Source: Paenibacillus agaridevorans (GTDB taxonomy: Bacteria; Bacillota; Bacilli; Paenibacillales; Paenibacillaceae). From it: a stretch of DNA of 50,818 nucleotides. The notes beneath the pieces were generated by a model. The model saw only the letters and a list, made by a program, of their open reading frames with translations, did no database searches and had not been told where the DNA came from. The stretch covers positions 64,312 through 115,129 of the forward strand of contig NZ_BDQX01000036.1 in NCBI RefSeq assembly GCF_003112455.1, given 5' to 3'. A program made the translations under genes and the position numbers. Below are positions 34,547-44,055 of the stretch, in pieces. Position 1 is the stretch's first letter. The number at the start of each line of letters is the position of its first letter.

Positions 34547-34584
34547 AATAACCTCTGCAAGCGTTCATTCGCGGCAGGGGTTAT
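34547..34584 (+). terminator. Hairpin after uxuB
   Basis: AATAACC-CTGC pairs with GCAG-GGGTTATT with one bulged base. The T run is only ATTT, so termination may be moderate. Confidence 0.55.
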
Positions 34585-34769
34585 TTGGCGAGAAACGAAA
34601 CCGGATATGAAGCTTTCATTTAGCTATAGATCAAATGTATGGCTACTGTGAAATATATCAATTACTTGTATGGCGAAGAAACGTATTATAGTGGAATTAC
34701 GAAATCGATTGGCAAGATTTATTTAAAGCGAGAGAACAACCTCTCAAGGAAAGGAAGTACGAACAAAAT

Positions 34770-36758
34770 ATGACGATAACAAAAACGATTGAACAACTGG
34801 CTATCGACACGATCCGTACGCTGTCCATCGACGCGATCAACGCGGCGAATTCCGGACACCCGGGCTTGCCGATGGGAGCGGCGCCGATGGCTTACGCACT
34901 ATGGGCACAGAAGCTTAAGCATAATCCGGGCCACTCAAAGTGGTTCAACCGCGACCGCTTCGTGCTGTCGGCCGGTCACGGGTCGGCGCTGTTGTACAGC
35001 CTGCTGCATCTGAGCGGTTATAAAGTATCGCTCGACGACGTTAAAGGCTTCCGCAAGCTGAATAGCTTGACGCCGGGCCATCCCGAATTCGGCCATACGG
35101 ACGGCGTTGACGCTACGACGGGGCCGCTGGGACAAGGCGTCGCAATGGCGGTAGGCATGGCGATGGCGGAAGCGCATCTGGCAGCCAAGTTCAACAAAGA
35201 AGGTTTCCCGGTCGTTGACCACTATACGTATGCGCTCGTCGGCGACGGCTGCCTGATGGAGGGGATCTCCTACGAGGCGATGTCGATGGCGGGGCACATG
35301 AAGCTGGACAAACTAATCGTGTTGTATGATTCGAATGACATCTCGCTTGACGGCGAGTTGGCGCTTTCCTTCGGGGAAGGCATTCAGAAGCGCGCGGAAT
35401 CCGCTCACTGGCATTACATCCGGGTCGAAGACGGCAATGATATCGAAGCCATCGCCGGCGCGGTCGAATCGGCCAAGAGTGCGGGAAAACCATCGTTGAT
35501 CGAAGTTCGCACGGTTATCGGGTACGGCAGCAAAGTCGCCGGCACAAACAAGGCGCACGGCAACCCGCTCGGCAAGGAAGAAGCGAAAGCAACCAAGAAG
35601 GTATATGGCTGGGAGCATGAGGAAGACTTCTATGTGCCGGAAGAAGTGAAGGCGCATTTCGCGGCATTGAAGGAGCAAGGTGCAGCGGCGGAAGCGGCAT
35701 GGAACGAGCTTGTCTCTACTTACGGCAGCCAATATCCGGAGCTGTGTCAAGAGTTGGCGCAAGCCATCGAAGGCAATACGCTGATCGATGCTTCCGACAT
35801 TCTGACGTTTGATACCTCCAAATCTATCTCCACTCGCGTGGCAAGCGGCGAAGCGATCAACCACTACGTGAAGCTGGTTCCTTCCATCTTCGGAGGAAGC
35901 GCCGACCTGTCCCACTCGACGATGACGGACATTAAAGGCGAAGGCAAATTCGCGGTTGATTCTTACGCGGGACGCAACGTCTACTTCGGCGTTCGGGAGC
36001 ATGCGATGGGCGCTGCCGGCAACGGCATGGCGCTGCATGGCGGAGTGAAACCGTTCGTCAGTACGTTTTTCGTTTTCAGCGATTACCTGCGTCCTTCCAT
36101 TCGTCTGGCGGCGCTGCAGAAGCTGCCTGTGACGTACGTATTTACGCATGATTCCATCGCCGTAGGCGAAGACGGCCCGACGCACGAGCCCGTCGAGCAT
36201 CTGGCAGCTTTGCGCACCATTCCGGGTCTGACGGTCATTCGTCCATCCGATGCGAACGAAACGGCCAGCGCTTGGGCATACTCACTAGAGCAGAATGACG
36301 GTCCTGTGGCTCTTATTCTGAGCCGTCAGAACCTGCCTATTTTCGAAGAGACGAAAGGCAACATCGAAAACGTAGCGAAAGGCGGCTATGTGCTGTCTCA
36401 AACCAACGGGCAGCCGGACATCATTTTGATCGCCACGGGCTCCGAAGTATCCCTTGCCGTAAGCGCTAAGGCTGCGCTCGAGCAAGAGAATGTTTCCGTC
36501 CGCGTCGTAGCGATGCCGAGCCGCGAGTTGTTCGACCGCGCGCCGCAGGACTACAAAGAAAGCGTGCTTCCAAGCTCGGTGACCAAGCGTGTAGCGATCG
36601 AAGCCGGCATTTCGCTTGGCTGGGACCGATTTACGGGACCTGCAGGCAAGGTCGTCTCCATCGATACGTTTGGCGCTTCGGGCCCTGGCGGCGAGGTGCT
36701 TGCATACTTCGGGTTCTCGACAGATAATGTCGTGCGCGTGGCCAAAGAGCTTTTGTAG
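34770..36758 (+). CDS. tkt: Transketolase
   Basis: Thiamine-diphosphate enzyme of 662 aa that moves two-carbon ketol units in the non-oxidative pentose phosphate pathway. The N-terminal signature is [20 protein letters not shown]. The TPP/metal motif spans [14 protein letters not shown] to LYDSNDIS. The pyrimidine-binding domain has [20 protein letters not shown], with its Glu, and [22 protein letters not shown]-terminal domain follows. Length is normal for the family. AAGGAAG lies upstream of the ATG. The transaldolase gene follows after 79 nt. Confidence 0.97.
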   Translation: MTITKTIEQLAIDTIRTLSIDAINAANSGHPGLPMGAAPMAYALWAQKLKHNPGHSKWFNRDRFVLSAGHGSALLYSLLHLSGYKVSLDDVKGFRKLNSLTPGHPEFGHTDGVDATTGPLGQGVAMAVGMAMAEAHLAAKFNKEGFPVVDHYTYALVGDGCLMEGISYEAMSMAGHMKLDKLIVLYDSNDISLDGELALSFGEGIQKRAESAHWHYIRVEDGNDIEAIAGAVESAKSAGKPSLIEVRTVIGYGSKVAGTNKAHGNPLGKEEAKATKKVYGWEHEEDFYVPEEVKAHFAALKEQGAAAEAAWNELVSTYGSQYPELCQELAQAIEGNTLIDASDILTFDTSKSISTRVASGEAINHYVKLVPSIFGGSADLSHSTMTDIKGEGKFAVDSYAGRNVYFGVREHAMGAAGNGMALHGGVKPFVSTFFVFSDYLRPSIRLAALQKLPVTYVFTHDSIAVGEDGPTHEPVEHLAALRTIPGLTVIRPSDANETASAWAYSLEQNDGPVALILSRQNLPIFEETKGNIENVAKGGYVLSQTNGQPDIILIATGSEVSLAVSAKAALEQENVSVRVVAMPSRELFDRAPQDYKESVLPSSVTKRVAIEAGISLGWDRFTGPAGKVVSIDTFGASGPGGEVLAYFGFSTDNVVRVAKELL

Positions 36759-36837
36759 AAGTTGTTAAACACGAAGTTATAGTATACGCTACTATTGACA
36801 TAACTAACCAAAAAACCATTTAGGGGAGGCAACAACA

Positions 36838-37506
36838 ATGAAATTTTTTATCGATACGGCTAATGTGGAGCAAATCAAAAAAGCGTACAAAGTCGGCGTC
36901 TTGTCCGGCGTAACGACGAATCCTTCGCTTGTGGCAAAAGAAGGCGTGAAGTTCGAGGACCGCATCGCGGAAATTTTGCGCGAGGTGCCGGGCGTAGAAT
37001 CCGTATCCGCGGAAGTAACGCCGGACGCCGAGACGGCTGAAGAGATGATTGCGCAAGCGAACGAGCTGATCAAAATCAACGACAACGATCCTAACATTAC
37101 GATCAAACTCCCGATGACGCTTGCCGGCCTCGAAGCATGCCGCTATCTGGCGGACAAAGGTGTTAAAACAAACGTTACGCTGATCTTTACCGTTAACCAG
37201 GCTTTGCTGGCAGCTCGCGCAGGCGCAACCTACGTGTCGCCGTTCCTTGGACGCCTCGACGATATTTCCGAAGATGGCGTGCAATTGATCGTAAAAGTTG
37301 CCGAGCTGTTCCGCATTCACAATCTGGATGCTCAAATCATCGCGGCATCCGTTCGTCATCCGGATCATGTGACACGCGTTGCGATGGCAGGAGCTCATAT
37401 CGCAACGATTCCGTTCTCCGTCATCGAGCAAATTTCCAAGCACCCGCTTACGGATCAAGGACTCGCGAAGTTTGCGGCTGACTGGAAAAACACCGTACTC
37501 GCATGA
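36838..37506 (+). CDS. tal: Transaldolase (small TalC/MipB class)
   Basis: Class I aldolase-type enzyme of 222 aa that transfers dihydroxyacetone units between sugar phosphates; some relatives are fructose-6-phosphate aldolases. The motifs are [30 protein letters not shown], the Schiff-base Lys90 in ITIKLPMT, and [18 protein letters not shown] then [17 protein letters not shown] lies about 8-9 nt before the ATG. With transketolase upstream and Pgi downstream it completes the non-oxidative branch. Confidence 0.95.
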   Translation: MKFFIDTANVEQIKKAYKVGVLSGVTTNPSLVAKEGVKFEDRIAEILREVPGVESVSAEVTPDAETAEEMIAQANELIKINDNDPNITIKLPMTLAGLEACRYLADKGVKTNVTLIFTVNQALLAARAGATYVSPFLGRLDDISEDGVQLIVKVAELFRIHNLDAQIIAASVRHPDHVTRVAMAGAHIATIPFSVIEQISKHPLTDQGLAKFAADWKNTVLA

Positions 37507-37574
37507 GAAAACCTCTATCGAGGCCTCTCGACGATGAGCGACCGCGTTTAAAGGTAGGTTTTATCGCCAATAAA

Positions 37575-37633
37575 AAAGCCGTTTTCGAAGACCGAAAACT
37601 TATATTTTCTTATGTGGTAAGAAACACGGCTTT
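37575..37633 (+). terminator. Nested hairpin between tal and pgi
   Basis: Outer arms AAAGCCG and CGGCTTT enclose a smaller hairpin GTTTTCG-AAGAC-CGAAAAC; the descending arm runs into TTTCTTTA. It is probably a terminator or attenuator that uncouples pgi from tkt-tal. Confidence 0.55.
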
Positions 37634-37674
37634 CTTTATAGAGAAGACGATTGGTTTAGGAGGGAATAGACAAT

Positions 37675-39033
37675 ATGGCTATACGTTTTGATTATTCCAG
37701 CGCGCTATCGTTCATTGGCCAGCATGAGGTCGATTATTTCGCGCCGTTCGTGGGCGCCGCCCATGACATGCTGCACAAGGGTCAAGGCCCCGGCTCCGAT
37801 TATCTTGGCTGGGTGGATCTCCCGAACAGCTACGACCTTCAAGAATTCGCCCGGATCAAGGCAGCCGCGGAGCGCATCCGCGGAAATTCCCAAGCGCTTG
37901 TCGTCATCGGCATCGGCGGCTCTTACTTGGGTGCCAGATCCGCAATCGAGTCGCTGTCCCATACGTTTCACAATCAGATGGCGGGGAATACGCAGGTTTA
38001 TTTTGCCGGCCAAAATATCAGCTCCACTTACATGTCCCACTTGTTGGAGCTGCTAGAGGGCAAGGATGTCTCCGTCAACGTTATCTCCAAGTCGGGCACG
38101 ACAACGGAGCCGGCAATCGCGTTCCGGATTTTGCGCGATTATCTGGAGAAGAAATACGGCAAGGAAGAGGCGCGGAGCCGCATATTCGCGACGACCGACG
38201 CTTCCAAGGGAGCGCTTAAGAAGCTGGCCGACGAAGAAGGATACGAGACGTTCGTCATTCCGGACGATGTCGGCGGACGTTATTCCGTACTGACTGCCGT
38301 AGGACTGCTGCCGATCGCCGTCGCCGGCCTCGACATCGACAAGATGATGGAAGGCGCCGCTGCTGCCGCGAAGAAATACGGCAATCCAAACCTGGCGGAG
38401 AACGAAGCCTACCAGTATGCTGCCGTGCGCAACGCTTTGTATCGCAAGGGCAAAAGCATCGAGCTGCTGGCAAACTTCGAGCCGTCGCTGCATTATGTGG
38501 CGGAGTGGTGGAAGCAGCTGTTCGGCGAGAGCGAAGGCAAGGACGGCAAGGGCTTATATCCGGCATCCGTCGACTTCACGACCGATCTGCACTCCATGGG
38601 TCAATACGTGCAGGAGGGCCGCCGCGATCTGATCGAGACGGTGCTGTCCGTAAAGAAACCGCGCGTGGAATGGACGATTGAAGCGGATTCCGGCAACCTC
38701 GACGGACTCAACTTCCTCGCCGGCATGACCATGGACGAGGTCAACCGGAAGGCAGCCGACGGAACCCGGCTTGCGCATGTGGACGGCGGTGTACCGAACC
38801 TCGTCGTAGAGCTGGACGAGCTGAACGAATACACATACGGCGAGATGGTCTACTTCTTCGAGAAGGCTTGCGGCATCAGCGGCCACTTGCTGGGCGTTAA
38901 TCCATTCGACCAGCCGGGCGTCGAAGCTTACAAGACGAACATGTTCGCGCTGCTTGGCAAACCAGGCTTTGAGGCGCAAAAAGCCGAGCTGGAAGCTCGA
39001 CTGGCCACAGAAGGAGATCGCGTTCACGTGTAA
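37675..39033 (+). CDS. pgi: Glucose-6-phosphate isomerase
   Basis: Glycolytic isomerase of 452 aa converting glucose-6-phosphate and fructose-6-phosphate, of the short Bacillus type. Motifs are [68 protein letters not shown] and [14 protein letters not shown] with the catalytic Lys. AGGAGGGAA lies before the ATG. It links the pentose phosphate genes to glycolysis. Confidence 0.97.
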   Translation: MAIRFDYSSALSFIGQHEVDYFAPFVGAAHDMLHKGQGPGSDYLGWVDLPNSYDLQEFARIKAAAERIRGNSQALVVIGIGGSYLGARSAIESLSHTFHNQMAGNTQVYFAGQNISSTYMSHLLELLEGKDVSVNVISKSGTTTEPAIAFRILRDYLEKKYGKEEARSRIFATTDASKGALKKLADEEGYETFVIPDDVGGRYSVLTAVGLLPIAVAGLDIDKMMEGAAAAAKKYGNPNLAENEAYQYAAVRNALYRKGKSIELLANFEPSLHYVAEWWKQLFGESEGKDGKGLYPASVDFTTDLHSMGQYVQEGRRDLIETVLSVKKPRVEWTIEADSGNLDGLNFLAGMTMDEVNRKAADGTRLAHVDGGVPNLVVELDELNEYTYGEMVYFFEKACGISGHLLGVNPFDQPGVEAYKTNMFALLGKPGFEAQKAELEARLATEGDRVHV

Positions 39034-39050
39034 ATACCGCTTCATACGAT

Positions 39051-39097
39051 AAAAAAAGCCCAACAACCCGCAAAACGGCGGCTCGTTGGGTTTTTTT
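39051..39097 (+). terminator. Terminator after pgi
   Basis: AAAAAA-CCCAAC and GTTGGG-TTTTTT arms enclose an inner loop with CCG/CGG, followed by a long T run, 17 nt after the stop. Confidence 0.85.
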
Positions 39098-39192
39098 CGT
39101 TGAATTTAGATGCAAAATAATAACGATATTGATATGAGGCTGCCGTGGTCCCAGCTACAAAATAGGCAAAGTGATCAACGAAGACAAAAATA

Positions 39193-39390
39193 AGTGGAAA
39201 AAGTCCATTTAATTTTATGCCATTCGTTGTTTCTTTAACTTTAGTGGGAAATGTGCCCATTAATTATCGATGAATTTGCGGGTATTGCCGAAATTGCATG
39301 AATTAGTGGGTGGATTCCCCTTTATTTCGCTGAAACGGACCAAATTCATTGGATTAGAGGGAGGTTTTCCTCTTAGATCATCCGAAATGT
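39193..39390. repeat. Four mini-hairpin repeat units at 50-62 nt spacing
   Basis: The 308-nt gap between pgi and the pump gene holds four related units beginning at 39193, 39243, 39305 and 39356. Each has the form AGTGGG, 5-7 nt, then CCC or TCC and a TTAATT-like tail (GGAAAAAGTCC; GGGAAATGTGCCC; GGGTGGATTCCCC; GAGGGAGGTTTTCCTC). Each unit therefore folds into its own small hairpin. Between units 3 and 4 lies TATTTCGCTGAAAC, nearly the same as at 14568. No gene is seen here. Confidence 0.55.
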
Positions 39391-39405
39391 GATTCCGCTT
39401 GATGA

Positions 39406-40785
39406 TTAACGTACATGCATGGCACGACCGCTGCTCTTCGTGTATAGGAACGAGCAGAGTATAGCGAGAAGAACGATCGTGGACAGTCCCCAATAGATGT
39501 TGCTGTAAGCATGAGTAAGCGAGAGCTGCTCTTGCCAGGATAATGCTGCAGCCGACATTGCTACCCCGAAGGCGCCGCTGAAAAACTGCAGCAACTGGTA
39601 CAAGCCGAGACCGGACCCAATCTGTGCAGGTTCCAGAATACGCGAAAGCTCGTTGGAAACGCTGCTCTGCAAGATCGTAAAGCTTATGCTTAGCAAGATG
39701 TAGATGAACAGCAGCGCCCAGAAGGAGATGCCTTCAAACAATGCAAACAGCACGACGGAAGCCAGCAGGAACAACGGAACGTATCGAATGATAGAGCTGT
39801 TGCCCTTCGTGTCAATGTATTGACCGACTCGTCTGGAGACGAGCATTGCCAAAATCGAGCCGGGGAAAATAATGAGACCGGCTTCGATAGCGCTGAGCTC
39901 GTATTGTTTCACTAATATTTGCGGCATAAGGAATAAGGTAGAAAAGCTGCATAAGTATCCGGCAATGCCAACCGCGCCCAAGATGAGGTAGGGGCGGTTG
40001 CGGAAGAGCGACGGAAGCACGAACGGTTCCCTCGCTGTCCGGATGCGCACAGTGAACAATACCAGCGCTAACACGCCAGCAGCCAATGCGAACCACGAGC
40101 CGCCCGTCAGAAACAGCAGCAATCCGGTCGTTCCGACGCCGATCAGCAGCGCTCCTAGCCCGTCGAATGAGCCTTCCTTCATGCTTTCTTTGGGTAAGTA
40201 GAGCGAGAATAAGGGAAGGAGCAGAACGGTTAACGCCGTCAGCGCGAAGAGGAAATGCCAGCCCATAAATTCCACTACCGCGCCGCCAACAACGGGACCA
40301 AGTCCAAGTCCAAGCGACACGGAGGACATAATAAGCGCCATCGCTTTGCCGCGGCGCTCGACAGGAATGTATCTCGAGATGAATATGAGCGATAAGGAAG
40401 GGATCGCTCCAGCTCCGGAAGCTTGCACGATGCGAACGGCAAGCAGCATCAGGAAGCTGTTGCTGAACATTCCCGCGATAGCGGCGAAGCTGAGCGAGAT
40501 TATGCCGATCACAAATAGTCTGCGGATCGGAACGAAATCGGCCAGCCTGCTGTAAGTTATGGACGATATCGCGAATACGATGGAATACCCCGTGACGATC
40601 CAGGATGTCGAGGAGGGGGATAACGCGTACGCTTCGGCAACGTCGGGCAAAGCCAGGTTGAACATCATTGTATTCATGATGACAAGAACGATCGTTACGC
40701 CAAGCAAGCCGATTACGAGTCCTTCTTTAACGGCGGGAGTTTCCGCAAGGGGTTTATTCGTAGTAATGGATGATGCTTTGTTCAA
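39406..40785 (-). CDS. MFS drug-efflux-type transporter
   Basis: Membrane antiporter of 459 aa with about 14 hydrophobic helices, the DHA2/TetA(L)-like layout. Motif C-like sequence SVSLGLGLGPVVGGAVVEF lies in the fifth helix, and the loop 2-3 motif is SRLADFVPIRRLFVIG. The TTG at 40785 is chosen because AAGGTGGG lies 6-7 nt upstream; the longer frame runs into the promoter. It is divergent from an ArsR regulator, a common arrangement for ligand-induced export. The substrate is unknown. Confidence 0.87.
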   Translation of the reverse strand: MNKASSITTNKPLAETPAVKEGLVIGLLGVTIVLVIMNTMMFNLALPDVAEAYALSPSSTSWIVTGYSIVFAISSITYSRLADFVPIRRLFVIGIISLSFAAIAGMFSNSFLMLLAVRIVQASGAGAIPSLSLIFISRYIPVERRGKAMALIMSSVSLGLGLGPVVGGAVVEFMGWHFLFALTALTVLLLPLFSLYLPKESMKEGSFDGLGALLIGVGTTGLLLFLTGGSWFALAAGVLALVLFTVRIRTAREPFVLPSLFRNRPYLILGAVGIAGYLCSFSTLFLMPQILVKQYELSAIEAGLIIFPGSILAMLVSRRVGQYIDTKGNSSIIRYVPLFLLASVVLFALFEGISFWALLFIYILLSISFTILQSSVSNELSRILEPAQIGSGLGLYQLLQFFSGAFGVAMSAAALSWQEQLSLTHAYSNIYWGLSTIVLLAILCSFLYTKSSGRAMHVR

Positions 40786-40843
40786 GGGGATTCCCACCTT
40801 CAAGTTCGTTATTTCGATTATTATCGAACAATAGGATAATAGC

Positions 40844-40860
40844 ATATCATATGATATACT
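40844..40860. promoter_or_regulatory. Palindromic operator overlapping the arsR -10 box
   Basis: ATATCATATGATAT (40844-40857) is a perfect 14-bp palindrome, and TATACT (40855-40860) could be the -10 of the arsR promoter, so a bound repressor would block it. The -35 is weak. The position in the divergent region suggests control of both arsR and the pump. Confidence 0.5.
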
Positions 40861-40900
40861 GCAATCATCAATCCTAGTCGATATGAAGGAGGAAACCCAA

Positions 40901-41245
40901 GTGAAGGTGTTATTCCACCCTGATCGTGAAGATATAGATTTGTCATCCGTTTTATATGCGTTAAGCGACCCTCTGAGACTTGCGGTTGTCTCTCAGCTTC
41001 ATTGTTCAGATGAAAGAAGCTGCGGCGAATTCGATGTGCCCATCGCCAAATCGACTTTGTCGCATCATGTACGCACGTTGAGGGAAGCGGGAGTTGTCAG
41101 AGTCAGAAGCGTAGGCACGCAACGCCTTATTTCCTTGCGGTCGGAGGATTTGGAGAAGCGTTTCCCTGGCTTGCTTCCGTCTGTGCTGGAGGCTTTTGAA
41201 CCTTCGGGGGAGAAGCGGGTAGAGGGAGTGGCGGACCCAACCTAA
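40901..41245 (+). CDS. ArsR-family winged-helix repressor
   Basis: Small DNA-binding repressor of 114 aa. The winged helix runs LYALSDPLRLAVVSQL, IAKSTLSHHVRTLREAGVVR and RVRSVGTQRLISLR. The GTG at 40901 is chosen because AAGGAGG lies 8 nt before it; the upstream ATG at 40883 overlaps that site. There is one Cys pair (HCSDERSC), but not the ELCVCDL metal box of ArsR/SmtB, so the ligand is more likely organic than a metal. It probably represses itself and the divergent pump. Confidence 0.88.
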   Translation: MKVLFHPDREDIDLSSVLYALSDPLRLAVVSQLHCSDERSCGEFDVPIAKSTLSHHVRTLREAGVVRVRSVGTQRLISLRSEDLEKRFPGLLPSVLEAFEPSGEKRVEGVADPT

Positions 41246-41317
41246 CAATGAGAAGGGTCCGGACGAGTCACTCTATCGCGATGATTTGCATTATCACCAT
41301 TAAAATCAGCGCTATTG

Positions 41318-42226
41318 TCATACAGGCAGTGCCGTTCTTCCGATGACATCAAGCCGACGTTTCGCTTCCGCGTACACGTCGGCGGGAAGCGGGCCCATCG
41401 CCGCATAACGTACGTTGTCGGCCAGATGGTCGACGTTCTTCGTGCCGACGATCGTCGTCGTCATGGAAGGATGGGACAAAGTAAATCGCAGCAGGAAGCC
41501 CGTTCGCTGTTCGCCATGTTCAAGAAGTTCGTCCAGCTTGGCTTCCTCCCAGATGCTCCAACGCTCCGAGGAACCGCGTCCGACGCCGGGTTCTCCTTGT
41601 CCTACGCCGCCGCGAACGATAATGCCGGCTCCGGTCTCCGAAGCCCGGTCGATCCAGTTCTCATGCTCGCGCTCCAGCGCGGAGTAGGGGAGCTGGATCG
41701 AATCGAACGAACCCCATTCGACGAAAGCGGGGAGATGGGGCAAGTAGGACGATACGCCGATGTGCCTGACTTTGCCGCTAGCTTGTATCTCATTAAGTAC
41801 TTCTACAAGCCTGCCGTCTTCAGCTTGCTTGACGGTTGGGCCATGCAATTGCAAAATATCAATGTAGTCTGTACGTAATCTGGATAAGCTGGTGTCGATG
41901 TTTCGCATCAGATTATCTCTTGTCCACTCGTGCGAAACTTCATCGTGGTCGCCGCAATCGACGACCCTGCAGCCGCATTTGGTCGCCAATACGAATTCAT
42001 GGCGGCGGTGGCCCAGGTATTTTCCGATCAGCTCCTCGCTTCGTCCATAATCAAGGGAGGTGTCGATCAGGTTGATGCCGGAATCGAGCACGGCCTCCAG
42101 CACGCGGGCCGCTTCGGAGTCTTCGATCGGCCGCCCGCTCCAGACGCGGGGACCGCGAATTTCCATTGCTCCGTAACTAAGCTTCGTCACTTCAATCCCC
42201 GTACGACCCAATATCGCCTTGTCCAT
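41318..42226 (-). CDS. Aldo/keto reductase
   Basis: NAD(P)H-dependent oxidoreductase of 302 aa with a TIM barrel. The catalytic tetrad is visible: Asp in LIDTSLDYGRSEE, the Tyr in the same segment, Lys in VLATKCG and His in LQLHGPT. The cofactor region near the C-terminus reads TTIVGTKNVDHLADNV. GAGAGGAG lies before the ATG. The substrate is unknown. It follows the endonuclease IV gene on the same strand after 108 nt. Confidence 0.92.
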   Translation of the reverse strand: MDKAILGRTGIEVTKLSYGAMEIRGPRVWSGRPIEDSEAARVLEAVLDSGINLIDTSLDYGRSEELIGKYLGHRRHEFVLATKCGCRVVDCGDHDEVSHEWTRDNLMRNIDTSLSRLRTDYIDILQLHGPTVKQAEDGRLVEVLNEIQASGKVRHIGVSSYLPHLPAFVEWGSFDSIQLPYSALEREHENWIDRASETGAGIIVRGGVGQGEPGVGRGSSERWSIWEEAKLDELLEHGEQRTGFLLRFTLSHPSMTTTIVGTKNVDHLADNVRYAAMGPLPADVYAEAKRRLDVIGRTALPV

Positions 42227-42334
42227 GATTAGCAGCTCCTCTCCGGTACCGCCGCCTGATCCATCGCAGCGGTTCGTATCTATTGTAACCGGATTCGGCC
42301 TGGGCAGGAATACTTTTACAGCGGTTAACCCGAT

Positions 42335-43210
42335 TTATCTCGCGACGGGTTCGTCGATTTCCCCGCGCAGGAGACTAATTTCATGCTTGTACGGCGGATT
42401 GACATATTTCCGCTCGCCGATGGAAGGCGTCTCTAGCAGCTTCGGGATGTCAGTTAACTGAGGGTGGTTAACCACGTATCGCAGCGCCTCCAGTCCAATG
42501 CACCCATGACCGATATTTTCGTGACGATCCTTGCGCGAGCCCCGGACATTTTTGGAATCGTTGATATGGATAACCTTAAGCCGTTCGATTCCGATTATGC
42601 GATGAAATTGCTCCAGCACCCCGTCGAAGTCGTGCCGGACATCGTATCCCGCATCATGGATATGGCAGGTGTCCATGCAGACGGACAGACGATCGTTGCG
42701 ATGCACGCCTTCCAAAATGGAGGCTAGCTCTTCGAACGAGGAGCCGCACTCGCTTCCTTTTCCCGCCATGGTCTCAAGCGACACTTGCACAGATCCCTCC
42801 TCCGACAAAACCTCGTTAAGTCCCTCGATAATGCGGCGGATCGCAGCTTTCTTGCCAGCCCCCACATGAGAACCGGGATGAAGCACGATCTGCAAAGAGC
42901 CGAGCGCTTCCGTCCTTTTGATCTCCGACCTTAGAAACTCCACGCCGTGCTCGAATACTTTAGACGTTATCGTGTTGCCGAGATTTATAATGAAAGGAGC
43001 GTGCACGACGATGTTCGAGATGCCATGCTCTCTCATATGCTCATGTCCTTCCCGTATCCGAAGCGACTCGATCGGCTTGCGTAGCGTGTTGTGCGGAGCG
43101 CCGGTGTAAATCAAGAAGGTGTTCGCGCCGTAGGAAGCGGCTTCCCTGCTGGCACGCAAGAGCATATCCTTTCCGGACATGGATACATGAGATCCGATTA
43201 ACGGCTCCAT
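42335..43210 (-). CDS. nfo: Deoxyribonuclease IV (AP endonuclease)
   Basis: DNA-repair enzyme of 291 aa that cuts at abasic sites. Metal ligands and family motifs include [75 protein letters not shown] and [11 protein letters not shown]. It ends with LLETPS. The ATG at 43210 is preferred because GGGAGG lies about 10 nt before it and the product then begins [10 protein letters not shown] as expected; an extension upstream is not conserved in kind. Confidence 0.94.
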   Translation of the reverse strand: MEPLIGSHVSMSGKDMLLRASREAASYGANTFLIYTGAPHNTLRKPIESLRIREGHEHMREHGISNIVVHAPFIINLGNTITSKVFEHGVEFLRSEIKRTEALGSLQIVLHPGSHVGAGKKAAIRRIIEGLNEVLSEEGSVQVSLETMAGKGSECGSSFEELASILEGVHRNDRLSVCMDTCHIHDAGYDVRHDFDGVLEQFHRIIGIERLKVIHINDSKNVRGSRKDRHENIGHGCIGLEALRYVVNHPQLTDIPKLLETPSIGERKYVNPPYKHEISLLRGEIDEPVAR

Positions 43211-43363
43211 CCTCGACCAACCTCCCATTCGAGCCTTGTATGCCTGCCGCAAGCAAGCTTAGCCATAGTGTTTCAAGAATTACCGGTTATAATCGCCTGC
43301 ATCGGAATAAATATAGCGATAAGAACGACAATCCGAGCGGGTTCGCAGATTGGGGTGGTCAGC

Positions 43364-44008
43364 ATGAAGCTTGATCTTGGATGCGGGGAGCGCAAGCAGC
43401 GAGGCTTCTTCGGCCTTGATATTTCTCCGCTCGAGGGAGTGGATATCGTGGTCGATATGAACGAAGGGTTGCCATTCCCCGACGACTCCGCCGAATATGT
43501 CATAGCCTCCCGGTCGCTTCCGTTCGTCCGGGATCTATTCGCCGTTCTCTCCGAAATTCATAGAGTTTGCATGCATAAGGCGGTCGTCTGCATACTCGCC
43601 CCGTATGCCCATAGCTATCATCACAGCTCCAATCCGCATTTGCGCCATCAATTCGACGAGCATACTCCCCGATATTGGACATCGGCCTTCTTCCAGCCCC
43701 AGCTAGGTCCGGTCAGCCCGGAAGTATCGCATTATGCCGGCCCCAAACCTCCTTTTGACTTCCGGCTGCTTCGTATGGAGCATTTCTATCTGCCGCCTTA
43801 TCGATCTCCTATCTTCGAACAGGAGGAACTGGAAATTCTACAACAGCTTCAGCTTAACGTCGTGGACGAAATTATGTACCATCTATTGGTCGTGAAAGAG
43901 GATATTGCGACGGAAGAGCTCGACCGGCTGAGCAGGATGGCATACGAGGAGCCTGCATGCGTGCAGGAGCTGAGGATGAGAGACCGGAGGGACATGGAAG
44001 AGGGATAG
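43364..44008 (+). CDS. Class I SAM-dependent methyltransferase-like protein
   Basis: Protein of 214 aa with motif I LDLGCGERKQRGFFGLDIS at its very N-terminus and the post-motif acidic VDIVVDMNEGLPFP. SLPFVRDLFAVLSEIHRV follows, as in DUF4942/PF08241-like enzymes that act on small molecules or glycans. The ATG at 43364 has GGGGTGG 5 nt upstream. The C-terminal region (DEHTPRYWTSAFF) is unusual and the substrate is unknown. It precedes the DUF11 gene by about 50-100 nt on the same strand. Confidence 0.8.
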   Translation: MKLDLGCGERKQRGFFGLDISPLEGVDIVVDMNEGLPFPDDSAEYVIASRSLPFVRDLFAVLSEIHRVCMHKAVVCILAPYAHSYHHSSNPHLRHQFDEHTPRYWTSAFFQPQLGPVSPEVSHYAGPKPPFDFRLLRMEHFYLPPYRSPIFEQEELEILQQLQLNVVDEIMYHLLVVKEDIATEELDRLSRMAYEEPACVQELRMRDRRDMEEG

Positions 44009-44055
44009 ACAAGTAACCTAATTATTCGCATTCGCTGGAATCGGGGACATGCATA

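Noticed and set aside
37507..37674. Riboswitch between tal and pgi
   Set aside because: Only nested simple hairpins are seen, with no conserved riboswitch core; a terminator or attenuator is the simpler reading.
39193..39390. CRISPR array
   Set aside because: Units are imperfect, spacing varies from 50 to 62 nt, the conserved part is hairpin-like and no cas gene is nearby.
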